DNA of 64,000 bases from Roridomyces roridus (taxonomy: Eukaryota; Basidiomycota; Agaricomycetes; Agaricales; Mycenaceae), in assembly GCA_029378245.1 (NCBI GenBank), contig JARKIF010000004.1:310001-374000 (forward strand), read 5' to 3'. The position numbers and the translations under genes are program-made. The notes beneath the pieces were generated by a model, which worked only from the letters and a program-made list of their open reading frames with translations, did not search any database and was not told where the DNA came from. Below, piece after piece: positions 21,797-34,700 of the stretch. The stretch's first letter is position 1. Every line of letters starts with the position of its first letter.

Positions 21797-24700
21797 TTAC
21801 TTGGCCTTCCCACTGTCAGTGTCACCCGCCTTGCGCTTTGTCCCCGCCCGCGTCTGGGGAACGGATTGGGCGGCTTGACTCCGGGTCATCACTGCACTAT
21901 TTCTCTCGGACGCCTTGACCGCCTTCTTAACGCTGTCGTATCCGTCCATGGTCAGTATCTCGACGATTACGATAGCCGATCGCTTACCTCGGGATTCGCT
22001 TCATCGTAGCCTCGAGTATCGCAGTCAAGTCGTGCACTGCGAGTAGCCAGTCTGCTCGCAATGCCTCGGCGTCGTCGGACAGCTGAACTGCCTCGCCCCA
22101 CCACAACAGCCCTGCAGCGTACAAAAGCATCCCGTTTCGCCCATGCATCTTTGCCAGCTCATCCCACGTATTCGCACTCATCTCCTCCACCCCTTTCCAT
22201 CCTCCACCTGTAACTCGTCCCGCGGGCTGCGCCGCTCCAAGCCAAGCCCACCACCTTGCCGAGAAAGAGCCCACTTGGTCCCTGGGTCCTACCCCACTCT
22301 GCAGCACCACCCGCTCCCCCCACTTTCTTTGATCTCGCATCCAGGCCTCTACCTCCTCAGGCCTCTCCTTTCCCGGTGGAGCGGCTGTCAATCCTCTGTC
22401 CGGGAAACTCCACAGGCGCTCCAGCTTCACGACGGCATCCACAAGCCGTTTCCATTCACTACCCCATTCCTTGCCTCGCTGGAATGCCCCATACGCGCAT
22501 TTCACTTCTGCCGACCACGCCGCGGTGGGCTCACTCCATTTGTACTTCGGGCGGGGTACTGGTCTTGTCGTGACAGGAGGAGGTGGAGGTGTACCAAGCG
22601 TGTTGTCACTTGGGTGTGGGGGCTCGGGTGATTCGTCTCCCGATGCTGGAGTGTGGCTTCTTTCCCGTTGAGGTAGCTCGCTGCCCGTTGGTGGAGGGGT
22701 AGGTGGATTGCTTGGAGGTGGAGGCGGGGGAGGGTCGTCGTCCACGGGAGGAGGCGGGGGAGAGTCATCACTCGGTGGACTCGGGGTTTTATCGTTACTC
22801 GCGGGTGGCAGCGGAGGCGATTCCTGATTCGCAGGTGGGAGCGGGGGCAATTCATTCTGGACAGGAGGAAGTGCAGGCGGGTCGTTGCTCGCCGGAGGAG
22901 GCGCAGGCAGGTTGTTGCTTGCAGGAGGAGGTGCAGGCGGGTCGTTATTCGCAGGAGGAGGTGCAGGCGGGTCGTTATTCGCAGGAGGAGGTGCAGTCGG
23001 GTCGTTGCTTGCAGGAGGAGGTGCGGGCGGGTCATCGCTTGTGAGAGGAGGTGCAGGCGGGTCGTTCGCAGGAAGAGGTGCCGTCATATCGACATCTTCC
23101 TCTGCATCCGACTCTGCCATCGCCGCCGCAATCGCCATACCGCTGTTGATGCGCCGAAGCACACGCCACTCTTCAGCAAGGTTGTTCTCCTCCTCCAGCT
23201 CGGCCGCCGACATCTGCTCAAGCCGGTTTTTGTACAGCATGCGCTCGGTCTCTGGCAGAGCATCTATCTCTCCTGCCAGTGCTTTGCGTATCCTGGCCGA
23301 TCCCGCCTTCCACCTCACCTCACCTGCCTCGCCCATCTTGCCAATCAACGCGTCAAGCTCCTCCGGCGTTAAATGTGCCAGTTCCTCCAACGCCTGCGCT
23401 TCTTCATCTGTCATGAATGCCAGTGTATTGTCAAACAGGGTCGTGTCTATCAAGGGCACGCCGTCATCATTGTGGGGTGGGAATATGTCCTCGTTGAGGT
23501 CGTCCAGCGACAGGAGGCCGTCCAGTGCGGACTGGTGGGGTTCCTGCTGTCCCTGTGTGTGCGCTGCTGCTGGGGGAAGGATAGTTGGAATGGGTGCAGT
23601 TGTGGTGGGTATTGAATTGCGGGAATCAGCAGGTGTGGGGCTGTTTACAGTCGGGGGGGTCGTATTCAAGACTCGGGCTCGGCATTCGGCTTCAGCTATA
23701 AATCAAATCAGTTTCATTTCTTGCTCGGTTTCTAAGACGCTCACTGAAGCACTTCTCTGTAAAGGCGATCATACTGTTTTGGAGGGCAGCAAAGCCGATG
23801 GGATCGACCTGAGACCAAACCCTTGGCACTATTTCGTTCGTGGTCCCAGCGTGTGCACTGCATCTATGTCAGTCGTGTTGTGATGGTCTTTGTATACAAT
23901 TACTCGCCTTTTCACCTCGATCTGCCCATCCTTATTCGGACCGCACAGGAAGAGGGACACGTTCTGCCCGAAGTACCCACGCACGGCGTCGACGAAAGGC
24001 TGCAGATAGTAGCCTGCATTATGGATCGCACTATAACATAGTGAGTATTGATTGTGATCCCCGAGAAAGATGGTGCACTCACGTCTGATATTCCTGCGCC
24101 GTCTGGGGCGTGTCCAGGGATGCAGCCAACGCGTGCGCCTGCAAAGCCAACTGATGCTCCTTTTCCATCGCCGCCGTCACCTCAGCCTTGAACTCTGGTG
24201 TCTCGCTCAGCCAAACCACCTTTGTCACCGCTTTTCTGACTATCAGGATATGTGGTGGATTCTCGAGCTTGGATACCGCCGCCCAACGAGCAATGACACG
24301 GTCCTTGATGCGCGTGTGGTAGAATTTGTTGGAGTAGTAGTCGAGGACACGCTGCTTGGTTGGTGCGGTTGGGCCTAACTCGGGTTTGTCGAACAGTTTT
24401 TTGAAGGTGGGGACATCATCCGATGCGGTTTTCTTGCGGCTCTCTCCGTAGTGTCCATTATACCAAGCAGTCACTTTCTAAATTGCGAGGTCAGCAAAAC
24501 AATGTGAAGAGCAGTACTCTCTGACCCACCATTCGCAGCTGGCCTTCAAATTTTGCCCGGCCCGTCGCTACCTCGGGGTCCAGGGAATCTACATCCTCGT
24601 CTGCCACCACGTCAGCCGCCACCTTCACGCCTTCGGGTAGGTCCTCCTTCCAGGGAAGCTCTCATCCATAGACCGCCGTGAATTCGCGAATGAAGCCGTT

Positions 24701-24868
24701 GTAGAATACGGTCGATTTTTTGGCCGCGGACGCGGCAATGAAGGCATCCTTACGTTCCTCGAAGAAACGCAGCTTGGATCCTTTAACCCAGCTGACGGGG
24801 CCAGGTTTAACGACACTGGGACCGCCCTCGCGTTCGCGTTTGCGTTGTCTGGTACCACCGCATGGCAT
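21797..24868 (-). pseudogene. KDZ cargo gene A: large proline-rich protein, one nonsense codon
   Basis: Exons run from MPCGGTRQRKRE (24868) through a conserved N-terminal domain to a long exon (about 23690-21984). That exon encodes dozens of PPAPPPASND-type repeats, then a helical C-terminal domain, and a last exon ends at TAA (21797). I recognise the N-terminal pattern (RFFEERKDAFIAASA, WYNGHYGE, LDYYSNKFYHTRIKDRV, HAGTTNEIVPRVW) as a basidiomycete family commonly found beside transposons; its function is unknown. A TGA at 24662-24664 interrupts VYG-ELPWKEDLPEGV where related proteins carry tryptophan, so one G-to-A change ended the frame early. Everything downstream is still open. Confidence 0.68.
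22680..23070 (-). repeat. Proline-rich coding minisatellite inside cargo gene A
   Basis: About fifteen imperfect repeats of 24-27 bases encode D(P/L)PAPPPASN and related PPLPPA or PPPPP units. The repeat units on the plus strand read roughly GGAGGAGGTGCAGGCGGGTC. Copy number probably varies between strains. Confidence 0.7.
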
Positions 24869-25029
24869 GAGGTAGTAGAGGAAATTTCAAGGGAGTAGCT
24901 TTGATCCCGGTGTGTTTTGTCTGCGTTTCGTGACATATACAGCTGAGGGTCATCGCTCCATCGACCCATCTCATCTTTGAAATTACAAAGCAAGTAGCGG
25001 AAATGCATTTAGAAATTTACACAGATAAA

Positions 25030-25772
25030 TTACTCGTCCTCAGCATCGGCCACAGCGAAGAGGGAGGCCTTGAGCACATCGCGCGTCACCAGCATGTCCG
25101 GTTCCTCCCCCTGCCGCTGCATCTCAAGGTAGCGATGCTCGGTGCGTTGCCTAGAGAACGTCGGTATCAGCTGACATCATTGACGACGAACAGGCACATA
25201 CGCGCTGCTCGACACGATGCCATCGCTGCGGATGGCAAAATTCAGAGCGGGAGCGTCCGTAGCTGCAATCACCCGTGCGGAAGAGGATGCTGGTGCGTGC
25301 TCCCTTTTGACCGGACTCCCGCATGCGACTCTTGTACCGCGCTTCCGGGGGGAAGAACTGGCCGATGTATTGCTGGAGGGGTTGGGTGTGCTCTGCGGTG
25401 CTGGTGGATGGGGATGGACGCCAAGAGGGCAGAGGCCCTGCCAGATTTCAATGCCCTCCTCGACACTGTCGCAGCCCTGGTGAATGGGATCGCGGAAGCC
25501 TTTAATGCTGGCCGCGGTGGCAGACCTATATCTAGTACTTAGCGGAAAAGTGGAGTGTACCACCATACTCACCAGTTATCAAGAAGCCCAACGATGTGCC
25601 CGTCACATACGATGTAGAATGGATGCTTTGCACCCGGCGGCGACCTGGGATTCTGCGGATCGAAGCGGAAGGGCGGGATGCACCAGTAGCGACCGTCCCT
25701 GCCTGCGCGGATGTCCATGAGAAGCCCCTCAGCGGAGAGGTTTACTTTTTTGAGAAGTGGTGCGGAAGACAT
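25030..25772 (-). CDS. KDZ cargo gene B: protein with an RNase H1 N-terminal/viroplasmin-like domain
   Basis: Three exons: MSSAPLLKKVNLSAEG (25772) to LLDNW, a middle exon, and a last exon reading QRTEHRYLEMQRQGEEPD that ends at TAA 25030. Introns lie near 25561 (GTGAGT) and 25150-25200 (GTATGT). The central segment FYIVCDGHIVGLLDNWSA...IKGFRDPIHQGCDSVEE fits the small fold found at the N-terminus of RNase H1 and in viroplasmins: a short aromatic strand, W, then GF..I.QG...EE. That fold binds double-stranded or hybrid nucleic acid. The rest is serine-rich and acidic. About 180 residues, no damage seen. It lies between cargo genes A and C on the same strand, inside the transposon. Confidence 0.5.
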
Positions 25773-25894
25773 TGATTGGGCGATTAAGGGAGAAGACAAA
25801 GGAGGCAAGCACACGTGTCGCCATCTACATTTCTGTCCCACACGCACAGGGGGCAAAAGGCCGCGGTGGACTTACTGGGTACATATTCAATAAT

Positions 25895-26363
25895 CTACCA
25901 CTCTTCGTCTTCGTCTTCCTCGGAGCTATCGAGCTCGTCGGCAGACCAATACTGCCTTGCTTTGGGCCGCAGTTTTGTCTCTTTCCCCGCAGCCCGATTC
26001 TTCTTGACAGTAGAACGCCTGGCTCGATGCGCAATCTGCTCACGGAAACTAATCGTACAGTCAGCTAAACTTGGTTTTGTTTTCAAGCAGTCCACAGCAT
26101 ACCGTTCGCGATAGCGTGCCTGAGCCTCCCGGTGTTTCACCTTCTTCTCCTCCGTCTGTACGGCACGCAAACGAGCCATCCGTTCTCTTCCTTTTGCCCG
26201 ACAGACATCCCGGTTCCTGCGATGTCATCAGCTCCGAGTCGCTTGAATTTGTCGGGGGGTGGCGCAGAAGTAAGTACCTCGCACGGTAGTTCCTGTAGGT
26301 CTCGAGCCTCTTCAAGTGGCGCAGATAATCCTCCTGTGTCTTGAAAGTACGAGTCGGGGTCAT
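25895..26363 (-). CDS. KDZ cargo gene C: small basic arginine-rich protein
   Basis: Three exons: MTPTRTFKTQEDYLRHLKRL (26363) to NYRAR, then NRDVCRAKGRERMARLRAVQ to YRER, then FREQIAHRARR to EEDEDEEW at the stop at 25895. Donors are GTACTT and GTATGC, and acceptors CGCAG and GATTAG. The heptad-like pattern of arginine, lysine and alanine (RERMARLRA, REAQARYRER) is typical of short basic proteins that accompany transposons in Agaricomycetes. It is probably nuclear and possibly DNA-binding, with an acidic tail. Function unknown. About 125 residues. Confidence 0.5.
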
Positions 26364-28733
26364 GGTGAGCAGTGACTAATGCCGGATTGGGCAGGAATCG
26401 GAGATGCATTTCCGTCTTGATTATGTAACATCGTCGGTTGGAAGAAATTTTGCTCAACTGTTCTCCACATAGGGCTCTGCAGGCCTGCGCGACAGCTCTT
26501 TAAGGGTTCAGAACATATCCTCTATTGAAATGAGTGAAATTGTGATGGATTGAATTTTGAAAGTTACCAAGTGTGTAGGCTCTTCTGAGAACGTTGAACA
26601 TCTCGAGGCTATATCGACACTTGAGCAATATATATAAGAGAGGATGCTGCAGATTTTGTGAGAAGTGAGGTATAGCAACGAGAAATGCCACTGGGGATCT
26701 ACATAGCAATACATACCGCAGCGAATTTATGCAGGTCCGTTTTGTTCATGGAAATCTAGCCGGTGATTGCGCCACACCACATCGAATCGAGGTTTTGGCT
26801 CTAGTTTTGAGGTCGGTACTTGGGTGGAATCACGCTTCAGCTCAATAAAACATGCTAGATAAAGAATATAAGCGAGACCAGGGATGTTGGTGCCCAGTAA
26901 TGGCGTTATTTGTACTTCGGGAAGTAGCCCATGAGTGCGCCACTGAGACGAAAGTGACTATGGAGGGGTGTTTTCTTGGTGAATCTGCAGATGCAGATGT
27001 AGGTACATTTGATTGGACTGCGAGAGCTCCGTTCTCTCGTCTCCGCGAGGGAGTGACGGCTTCAATTAACGAAAAAAAAGCAGATTCCAACGACAAAGTC
27101 AGCCGCCGTCGAGTTTACATGCTGGGATGGCGAAGAAAGTTGAATCACACAGCGGGGACGAGTTCCCTCGGGGATTCAGACAATATCTCTGGAAGAGTGT
27201 TTGAATTCGAGCGCTATAGCCGCGTCTGCAGACCAAGAGTGACCAGACAAGCAAGTGAGCTCAGATCGCTGGGTGCCCAGAGTGGCGGAAATACGAGGTT
27301 TGAAATTCATGATTTAATTGCGTGTGTAGTGTTTTGTTTAAGGAATCGCAGACGAGTAGAGTTCAAGTCGAAAGGTGAGCGGAAAGAGGAAGCGAGGATT
27401 GTGTGTGTGTGTGATTTGATGATCTAACTAACCGTCTCTTTCTCTCTGCCACGTCAATGCCACACTCTCCGTCCTCGCTCTTCCACGACGACGTCGCGTC
27501 TTTCGTTCATTCAGAGGTACTTCATCTCATCTGATTCCATGTGTCTAGGCTGATATGAACCCCTCCCAGGCCGCATCTCCCGATTGCTGAATGCCACGCA
27601 TCCGACGAGACACCTTTGCCTACGCCAGTCCCCACTGCGCTACGCTCCCCAAATAATCTTGGTACGTGCTATTCCTTTCAGAATAAGAGACCCGCCGCGA
27701 GTCGCCGACACCCCTGCCCAATTCCCACCACAGAGCAGGGCGGGGTGAAGGTCTGGCTTCGGGGAGTCTCTCATCCACCACATTGTATTGCCGACATTGA
27801 TTATTCCCTCCCAGCCCGATGCCGTCCGCGACCCACCGCTTCCATTTACGATTGCACGTACCCGCGGCTGCGCTTCCGCCGCCGACCGTTACTCGACGTT
27901 GTGGGAGGTTTTCTCGTTGGCGTGGTAATAGGATATCGGCATGCGGTACGTCCTTATCTACATGTTTTCGTTCTTTCTTTCTTCCTTCTCCGTCCCAATC
28001 TGCTTCCACTCCGCGCTCCGCCCGCATCTCTTTGGCCAATTGGTCTCTTTGCTGCTATCAGCAGGGTCACGTGCCCTGGTCGTGTGCAGACACTTTCACT
28101 TGCAAGTCCACCACGCTTGCATTGTGGGGCAACCGGCGCACGGAGCACATTCACTAGATGGTACTCCTCCTCCTCCCGTGACTCGAGTTGGCTCGTTTGT
28201 TGTGGATGTGCCTCTGGTCGTCGTTGTGTGCGACGGCATCTTGGGGCAGTTTTATCTTTCTCCCCTTGTCTATATTGGCCGTCTCTCAATCCCTGCCGTT
28301 TCCTCCTCTTCCATCCATCTCCCTCATTTCGTTGGCGTCAATACTGACAAAACGTCACAGATGTGATAGCACTCATCGGCTGCCGCTGAGGAGGATACAT
28401 TTGCTAATCAAAGGCTGCCACTTGTCGGAGGATACCTTCGCTACTCAAGGCTGCCGCTTGTCGGAGGAGCGCGCAGCATCCACCGCAGATCCTGTAGATT
28501 GTTTTGTATTCCGCCCTCTCCCCTTAGTTCCCATCTTAGTTTACATGTCAACGTTCTCACCCTGTGTACTACAGCAACTTGTTAATGCATAGAAATATCT
28601 GAATGCCATACATAATGGGCTTCAAACACCTTGAGCTCGCGTCCTTTGCGTTAAGATTGTTTCAATCCATTTTGGGAAGCACCGACGCATCACTCACTCT
28701 CCTCCCTCAGTTTCCGTCTCACTCAGACGCCCC
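26364..28733. other. KDZ element interior without a recognised gene
   Basis: Two frames of 191 codons (26852-27427, plus) and 243 codons (27616-28347, plus) have no recognisable domain and uneven composition. The 27420-28400 part is rich in CT tracts. It separates the divergent cargo genes from the transposase and may hold its promoter. Confidence 0.4.
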
Positions 28734-29054
28734 ATGTCAGCTAGCCACAAGAGGAGGGAAAGAGGTCCCCCTCCAATGACTGTCGGTGGCGGCGGTACCA
28801 TATCGCACATCAGCTACAACGCCCCGGGAAATTCTCAGACACATCGGACAGTGCGAGCGAGGCTGGAGCCTGGACCCACCACTGCCGAGGCAAGCCGAAC
28901 TCCATGGGAAGAAGACGTCGCGACGCTGCAAGCCCGCTCCGATCCCAATTTTTCTTATTCGCTGGGAGACGGATCACTTTCCTCGCAAGCGGACCAGCAG
29001 GATGTCGGAGAGAGCGGTATTGTGGTGGTCATTGCTGAACGGAGGAACCAAAAC

Positions 29055-31757
29055 CACTACATACAGTACATCTTTTGCAAAAGATACATTAAGTATCAGA
29101 CCGTGGTTTTGCAAAAGTTACCAGTAAATTTTATCTATACCCAAAAAGCACTGAATCTCTTATCTCTGACCGTATCCATCACAGGGATCAGGGCGGCATC
29201 CTGGGGCAGTATCGGGTATACTGGACAACCAGGTTAACTCTCGGTTAAGCTCCATTTAATGGGTAATTGATATTAATATCTTAAATTGCCATCAAATAGC
29301 TCCGGAGATGACTGATACCACTGCATCAATTGACTGCACACCCTCGGCATGGATCAGAGATGATGGGGGATCAAAAAATCAAAGTTGTAGAGCTGATTTG
29401 CAGCTACAGAATCACCCTATACAATACTGGCTCAAAATGCCTGGCTGGCTCACAAAATGCAAAATACTTTCCAAACACCGGCTTCAGAAAAATGAAATGC
29501 CTGTATTACATTGTTCAAAATGTATGGCCTATTGCTCAGGGTGTTTTGATGGTGATTTTTTAGGGCACGGTGACATAGTAGGTATGGTGGGCTAGCAAAA
29601 GAGGTGTGCTTTGTAGATGAGGTGAGTCTCCAGTGCTTCCTGATATTGGTCCCCTAGTCTAGTGGTTATTTACCTGTCTTATATTGATCATCTTATTAGT
29701 TCTTTTGCCAAGGTTGCAAGTTCAAATCCTGGCACCCTCCTCCCATTTTTGTTGCCTTTATACCTTTAGCATCATTGCTTCAATTCTTTTGAATCTTCAT
29801 AGAACCATTGCAGCACTCCCTCCCATGCACTCCATGTATTTACAACCCCCATTGACACTGACTGAGAGGCACAATTGCTGTATGATTGCAAACACTGATT
29901 CCCTGGTACTGAATGATTCTGGTGCCCAGATGTGTGATCTGTAGCCTGTGAGTCTGATCCTGGCTCATATTAACTCTAATCTGAAGAAGGTTCAACCAAG
30001 GCCCCTGATTCCAGAGAGATTTCAACTCAATTCTGTCAAATGTAAGTGTGCACCAGTTCTCAATACCTGTGGCTAATGCATTGGTTCCAACACCACAGTG
30101 AACATTTCCCTTGCCAGTAGACCCCATTAGAGCAAAGAAACTGGCCAGAACACGAGGAGAAACCTGAGATATGAGTGTGATCATTTTCAGCTGATCCCCC
30201 TTGTTGTGCACCTACAGGGCCATGTACATATATTGGGAGTCTAAAAACTAGCTGGAACATCTTAGAATTGCTCCACCCCTCCATATTTGCAAGAGTATTT
30301 GCAACATTCCACTGGTTGTGTTTGGGTCTGGCAGGATTGTACGGTAAGAATTTGGTCAAATGTCCAGTGGAGCTCTTGAACAAAACTCCATGGATTCTCC
30401 ACCGACCCTAATGATCAAGGACATTTTCTGGACCCCCTGAGCTCCCTTTCCTCATTGGTGACTTCAAATATCCCAGATTCCACTCCCTTTGTCTTCTATC
30501 AACAGAATGATCCAAAATGATCACAAAATCTCTATGCATATAACTTTACATTCTGTGCAGGTATTGAGCTGATCCTGGCTGTGCTGGCTTCCTATACTCT
30601 AGGGTACTTGTCCCATTCACTTCAACCACAGAGAAAAAATCAAGAGCATGAGCAATATAGTGAAAATGGGATTTGATGACTTTTTCCACTTTCACCTGGC
30701 CTACTGTTCACCTTATGGTAAGGGACTTCAAAGGTCATTGATACTACTCATTGAAGTCTTGGGGTGCTAAGGATCAGGTTATCAACTGCTAATATCAATA
30801 GCTGTACCTAAATCTACCTTTTATCTCATTCACTTATAACACTCTCCCATGGCTCAGATCTGGACTGATATTTGAGATCTAGCATCCTAAGTGGTACATA
30901 AACATGCTAAGCTCACAGATCACAAAAGCATGAAACTACATGGAAATGATATCAAAGGTGCAAAAATGCACAGACCGTTTCCACTCTTACAGCTGGTATA
31001 TGCACAAAGTGGTAGCACAATTGTTGCCAAAACATGTGGAAGGATTGAAAGAAGAATTGTTGTCAGTAAAGTCTGTTAAGGATCCTAGAGGCAGATCCAA
31101 TGGGAGTGCAAAAGCCGAAAATTGCCTTTTTGGGAGGGAAGCGTAGTGGCTCAATCGGGAATAGCATCCGAAATGTCAAACATATTTTGAATTCAGAGTT
31201 GATGATACCACTCTGAGGTTGGAAAACATAATGGTTCCTTTGGTATGAAGCCTTGGGACACACTCAGCCTTCAAAGCCTGGTGGTTGGTTTCCAAAGACT
31301 CGCCTCTGAAAAAGTATTTTGCATTTTGCGGGCCAGTCAATCAGTTTGATGTAAAACAATGTGAGCGACTCCTTGAGCTCTCGAGCGGCTCTACAACTTC
31401 GATTTTTTGATCCCCCATCTTTTTTTGATGCATGCCGCTGGGCCAAATGTGTCGGTTACTCTTTCAGGATTGTTATCACAACTGGGAGAAGCCATCAATG
31501 TTTTTCTCACTATTTCTCATACATTTTAAATATGTGCAGTGGAAAATACCTGAAAATCAATTTTTAATAGCATATATAGCCTGTGCCGGATGTGCCGTGC
31601 CAGCCGGTCAACTAGTTCATTAGCCGCCCGCTATCTGCGGCTAGCCACAACCATATATAGGCTCCAGGTGGCTGTACACCCACTAGCGACTTCCTTTTGC
31701 AAAACTATGGTCTGCCACCTAGCACTATCTTTTGCAAAGTATGTACTGTACCAGCTG
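29055..31757. mobile_element. 2.7-kb nested TIR element inside the KDZ transposase gene
   Basis: The duplicated target CCAAAAC flanks it at 29048-29054 and 31758-31764. The ends are inverted: TACAGTACAT..TTTGCAAAAGATA at 29061 against its complement ending about 31750. A second inverted block (GATGGGGGATCAAAAAATC..AAGTTGTAGAG at 29361, and GCAAAATGCAAAATACTTT) pairs with 31300-31425. Both copies of the target lie in the same coding frame (glutamine-asparagine), so removing the insert and one copy rejoins the frame without change. No transposase frame is visible inside, so it is non-autonomous. The 7-base duplication and long imperfect inverted arms suit a KDZ relative. Confidence 0.82.
29653..29740 (+). 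repeat. tRNA-derived (SINE-like) module inside the nested element
   Basis: A good A box (TAGTCTAGTGG, 29656) and B box (GTTCAAATCC, about 29731) lie in tRNA order, but spacing is long and the acceptor stem does not pair. It resembles the module at 5196-5275. It may be a captured SINE head. Confidence 0.4.
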
Positions 31758-34700
31758 CCAAAACTCGGTGCGTCACCAGAGCAGCCCTTTGCGAGCAGGT
31801 CCTCACGGCAAGGTACAGGACCGCCCGTTACAGACGTGGTACCCCTTCTGTGACGAGTATCTCGATGAGCAAATGCGCCGCGAGGGGCGTGGATCGCCCA
31901 AAGTCTATGCAAAGTGTGCTACACGGGATTGCCCTATGCCGCCGCTGTTTCGCTGCGTGGACGGGGCCTGCATGGGGGAGGTCATGCATTGCGAGAGCTG
32001 CATCGTCAAGACACATGCACGGCTGCCCACACATTTTGTCGAGGTGAGTCTTCCGTGAAAGGGCGCAGCGAGTGTACTAAATCTACCAAGAAATGGAACG
32101 ACAAACATTTCGTCAAGAAGCGGACCTGGCTGCGCGAATTGGGTCTCCGAGTGCAGCTTGGACATCCACCAGGCGTGGTGTGCCCGCACAGAACCACCGC
32201 CGCGTCGGATTTCACACTCTACGACATCACCGGCGTCCACGAGATCGCTGTGGACTTCTGCGGGTGCCACACAGTGCTCAGCGAAGACTCGCAGCTACAA
32301 GCGCTACCTCGGCGGCAGCAGCTGCTCCGCGCTTGCTGGTGGCCGGCCACGGTCAAGAACCCCAACACATGCGCTACGTTTGGCGTCTTGCGGCTGTTCC
32401 AGATTCTTAATTGTCTGGGGAAGCTGTCGGCGTACGATTTCCTCAGGGGATTGGAGCGTGTCACCAGCAACGACGGGCTGTGAAAGATCCTGGTGAGCTG
32501 ATATTATCGTACACACCTGACACGGCTCATCCCTTCGCAGAACCGTCGGAAACCATTCATGCATATCGTACGCCAGTGGCGTTTTGTGAAACGGATGAAA
32601 CGGAGAAAGCGTGGACATGGTCGGGGTGGAATAAAGGGTACGAGCCAGGGGGAACTTGCTCTCAAGTGCCGCGCGTGTCCGCAGCCGGGGCTTAATTTGC
32701 CTGAGGACTGGGACAAAGGGGAAGCAATACACAAGTGAGTTACTTCCATCGGATCTGGAAGTCGCAAGCTAATACGTTATAGATTTATTTACTTTTTGTT
32801 TCTCGCCCAAGATGCAAATTTCCGCTTGTCGAATCGTAACATATCGACAGAGCTAGCCGACCCCATCATGGGCGATGGTCTTGGCTACTTTTGTAAACGA
32901 GAGAGCGAGGATGGATACAAGGCGTACATCGAGAAACACGCCAGTGAGCAGGAGGTATCCAATTGCTCAGGCTTCCAGGCCATGTTCATGGCCAACACGC
33001 GGCGGGTCAAGGGCTTGCGCACAACGGGTGTGGGAGGCGTTACGTGCTCACGCCATAATATGTGGCGTCCCAACGGCATGGGAGATCTCCAGGTCGGAGA
33101 AAGGTATGATTCGCATATCATTCCCGCTACAAGCGTTCTTACAATGGACAGATACTGCAACATGGAGTTCCTGTTACTCTCAGCCGTGCTCCACTTCTCC
33201 TTACTCTGCCTCGTCGTCTCCTACGATATCGCCTGCCAATTCTCCATCCACTTTTGGGACAGGATGTCCAAGATGCCGTCAGCTCTGCAGCTGAAGATAC
33301 CGCGCGAGAATCTCTGGTGGAAGGTGCCCAACTTCCATCTCCCTCCTCACAAGAAGCGCTGCCACGGGCCGTATTCGTTCCACTGGATGCCGGGAGCGGG
33401 GATGACGCACGGAGAGACGGTAGAGCAGAATTGGGCGTTCTCGAACGGGGCGGCGGGCTCGACAAGATTGATGGGGCCAGGCTTGACAAAATTTCAGATC
33501 ATGTGCTCCCGAAGCGACTTGCCGTTGCCATTCAAGAAGGCACTAAGCACCAGGCCGCGTTCGACACCTTTACCTCTGGCCTTGAAGCTGTGAGACCGGA
33601 GCAACTGAAGGAGTGGAAGGCCATGGTCATCGAGTGGGAGTCAAAACAGCATACGGACTCATCGGACCAGTCACCGTGCCCATTTGAAGTCGCGGATGAA
33701 GGTGAGTCTTTTTGGACATGATCTTGATACGGACTGACATGTTACCAGTAACTACCCTACGTGACATACAAGTCCAGATCGCCACGGAGGAGTACATCTG
33801 CACCGAGGACGGCTTGGAGATCGAGCGGGAGCACACACTGGGGGCCTTTGTCTCCATGGGGCTGGATCTAGAAGAAGCACAGTACGTGTGAAAATAAAGC
33901 GAGTGGTTCCTTAGCTCATTCAATCTAGACGCCGGCTTGAAATCGATGTCCGCGCCCTCAAGGAGCCGTCTCCCACGCAACGACTTGGTTTTACAAAGCG
34001 GCGCACGGCGCTATTGAAGCGCATCCACAAGTTTCGCGAGCTGCAGCGAATTTACATGCCCGCGCTGCGATCTGCCCTGTCAGAGACGCAGAAACAGATC
34101 TTTGACGGAAACGGGGAGCAGTTACCTGAGGCCACACGGCTTTTCATGCCGTCGGAGATTGCGGATGCCGGGCGCCGTCGACAAGTGTGCGCCACGGGGC
34201 TGCCGGACATCGAGGCTCGTCTCCGCCTCAGAGAGGCGGAGGAGGCCCTGAATGCGGTACGGAATGGCCTGCGGACACGAACGATGACGAATCGTTACAA
34301 ACTGCGAAATTGGACGGGACAAGGGATGATGACGAAGGGCCAGGGGATTCTGCGGCAAATCAATATCAAGATACACACGGCCAAGCTTCGATATTGTTAC
34401 GCCAGAGCAGCGGTGCTTGTCCTGCGCGGCCATGGAGACTGGGAGGATCGACTCTGCGTCCTTAACGACGATGACGTTCGTGCTCTGAACGAGCGCGCCC
34501 TGACGGTTGAAGAAAAGGCCCAGAATGCGCACTGGGCAGAGCTCGGCGGTGCTGTCGTCGAGGGTGGAGTTGACAGGGCATCCGCATTAGCGCGCGGTGA
34601 GGGTTCTCACACCCTTTCGTGGATCTGGTATACGGCGGGTGTGGGGGCCAGGCGTGTGACAGAGGAGGAGGAAGACTTGAGGCTGCATGAAAGTGCGTCA

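Noticed and set aside
22885..23883. 332-codon plus-strand frame rich in glycine and alanine
   Set aside because: It is the antisense of the proline-rich repeats of KDZ cargo gene A.
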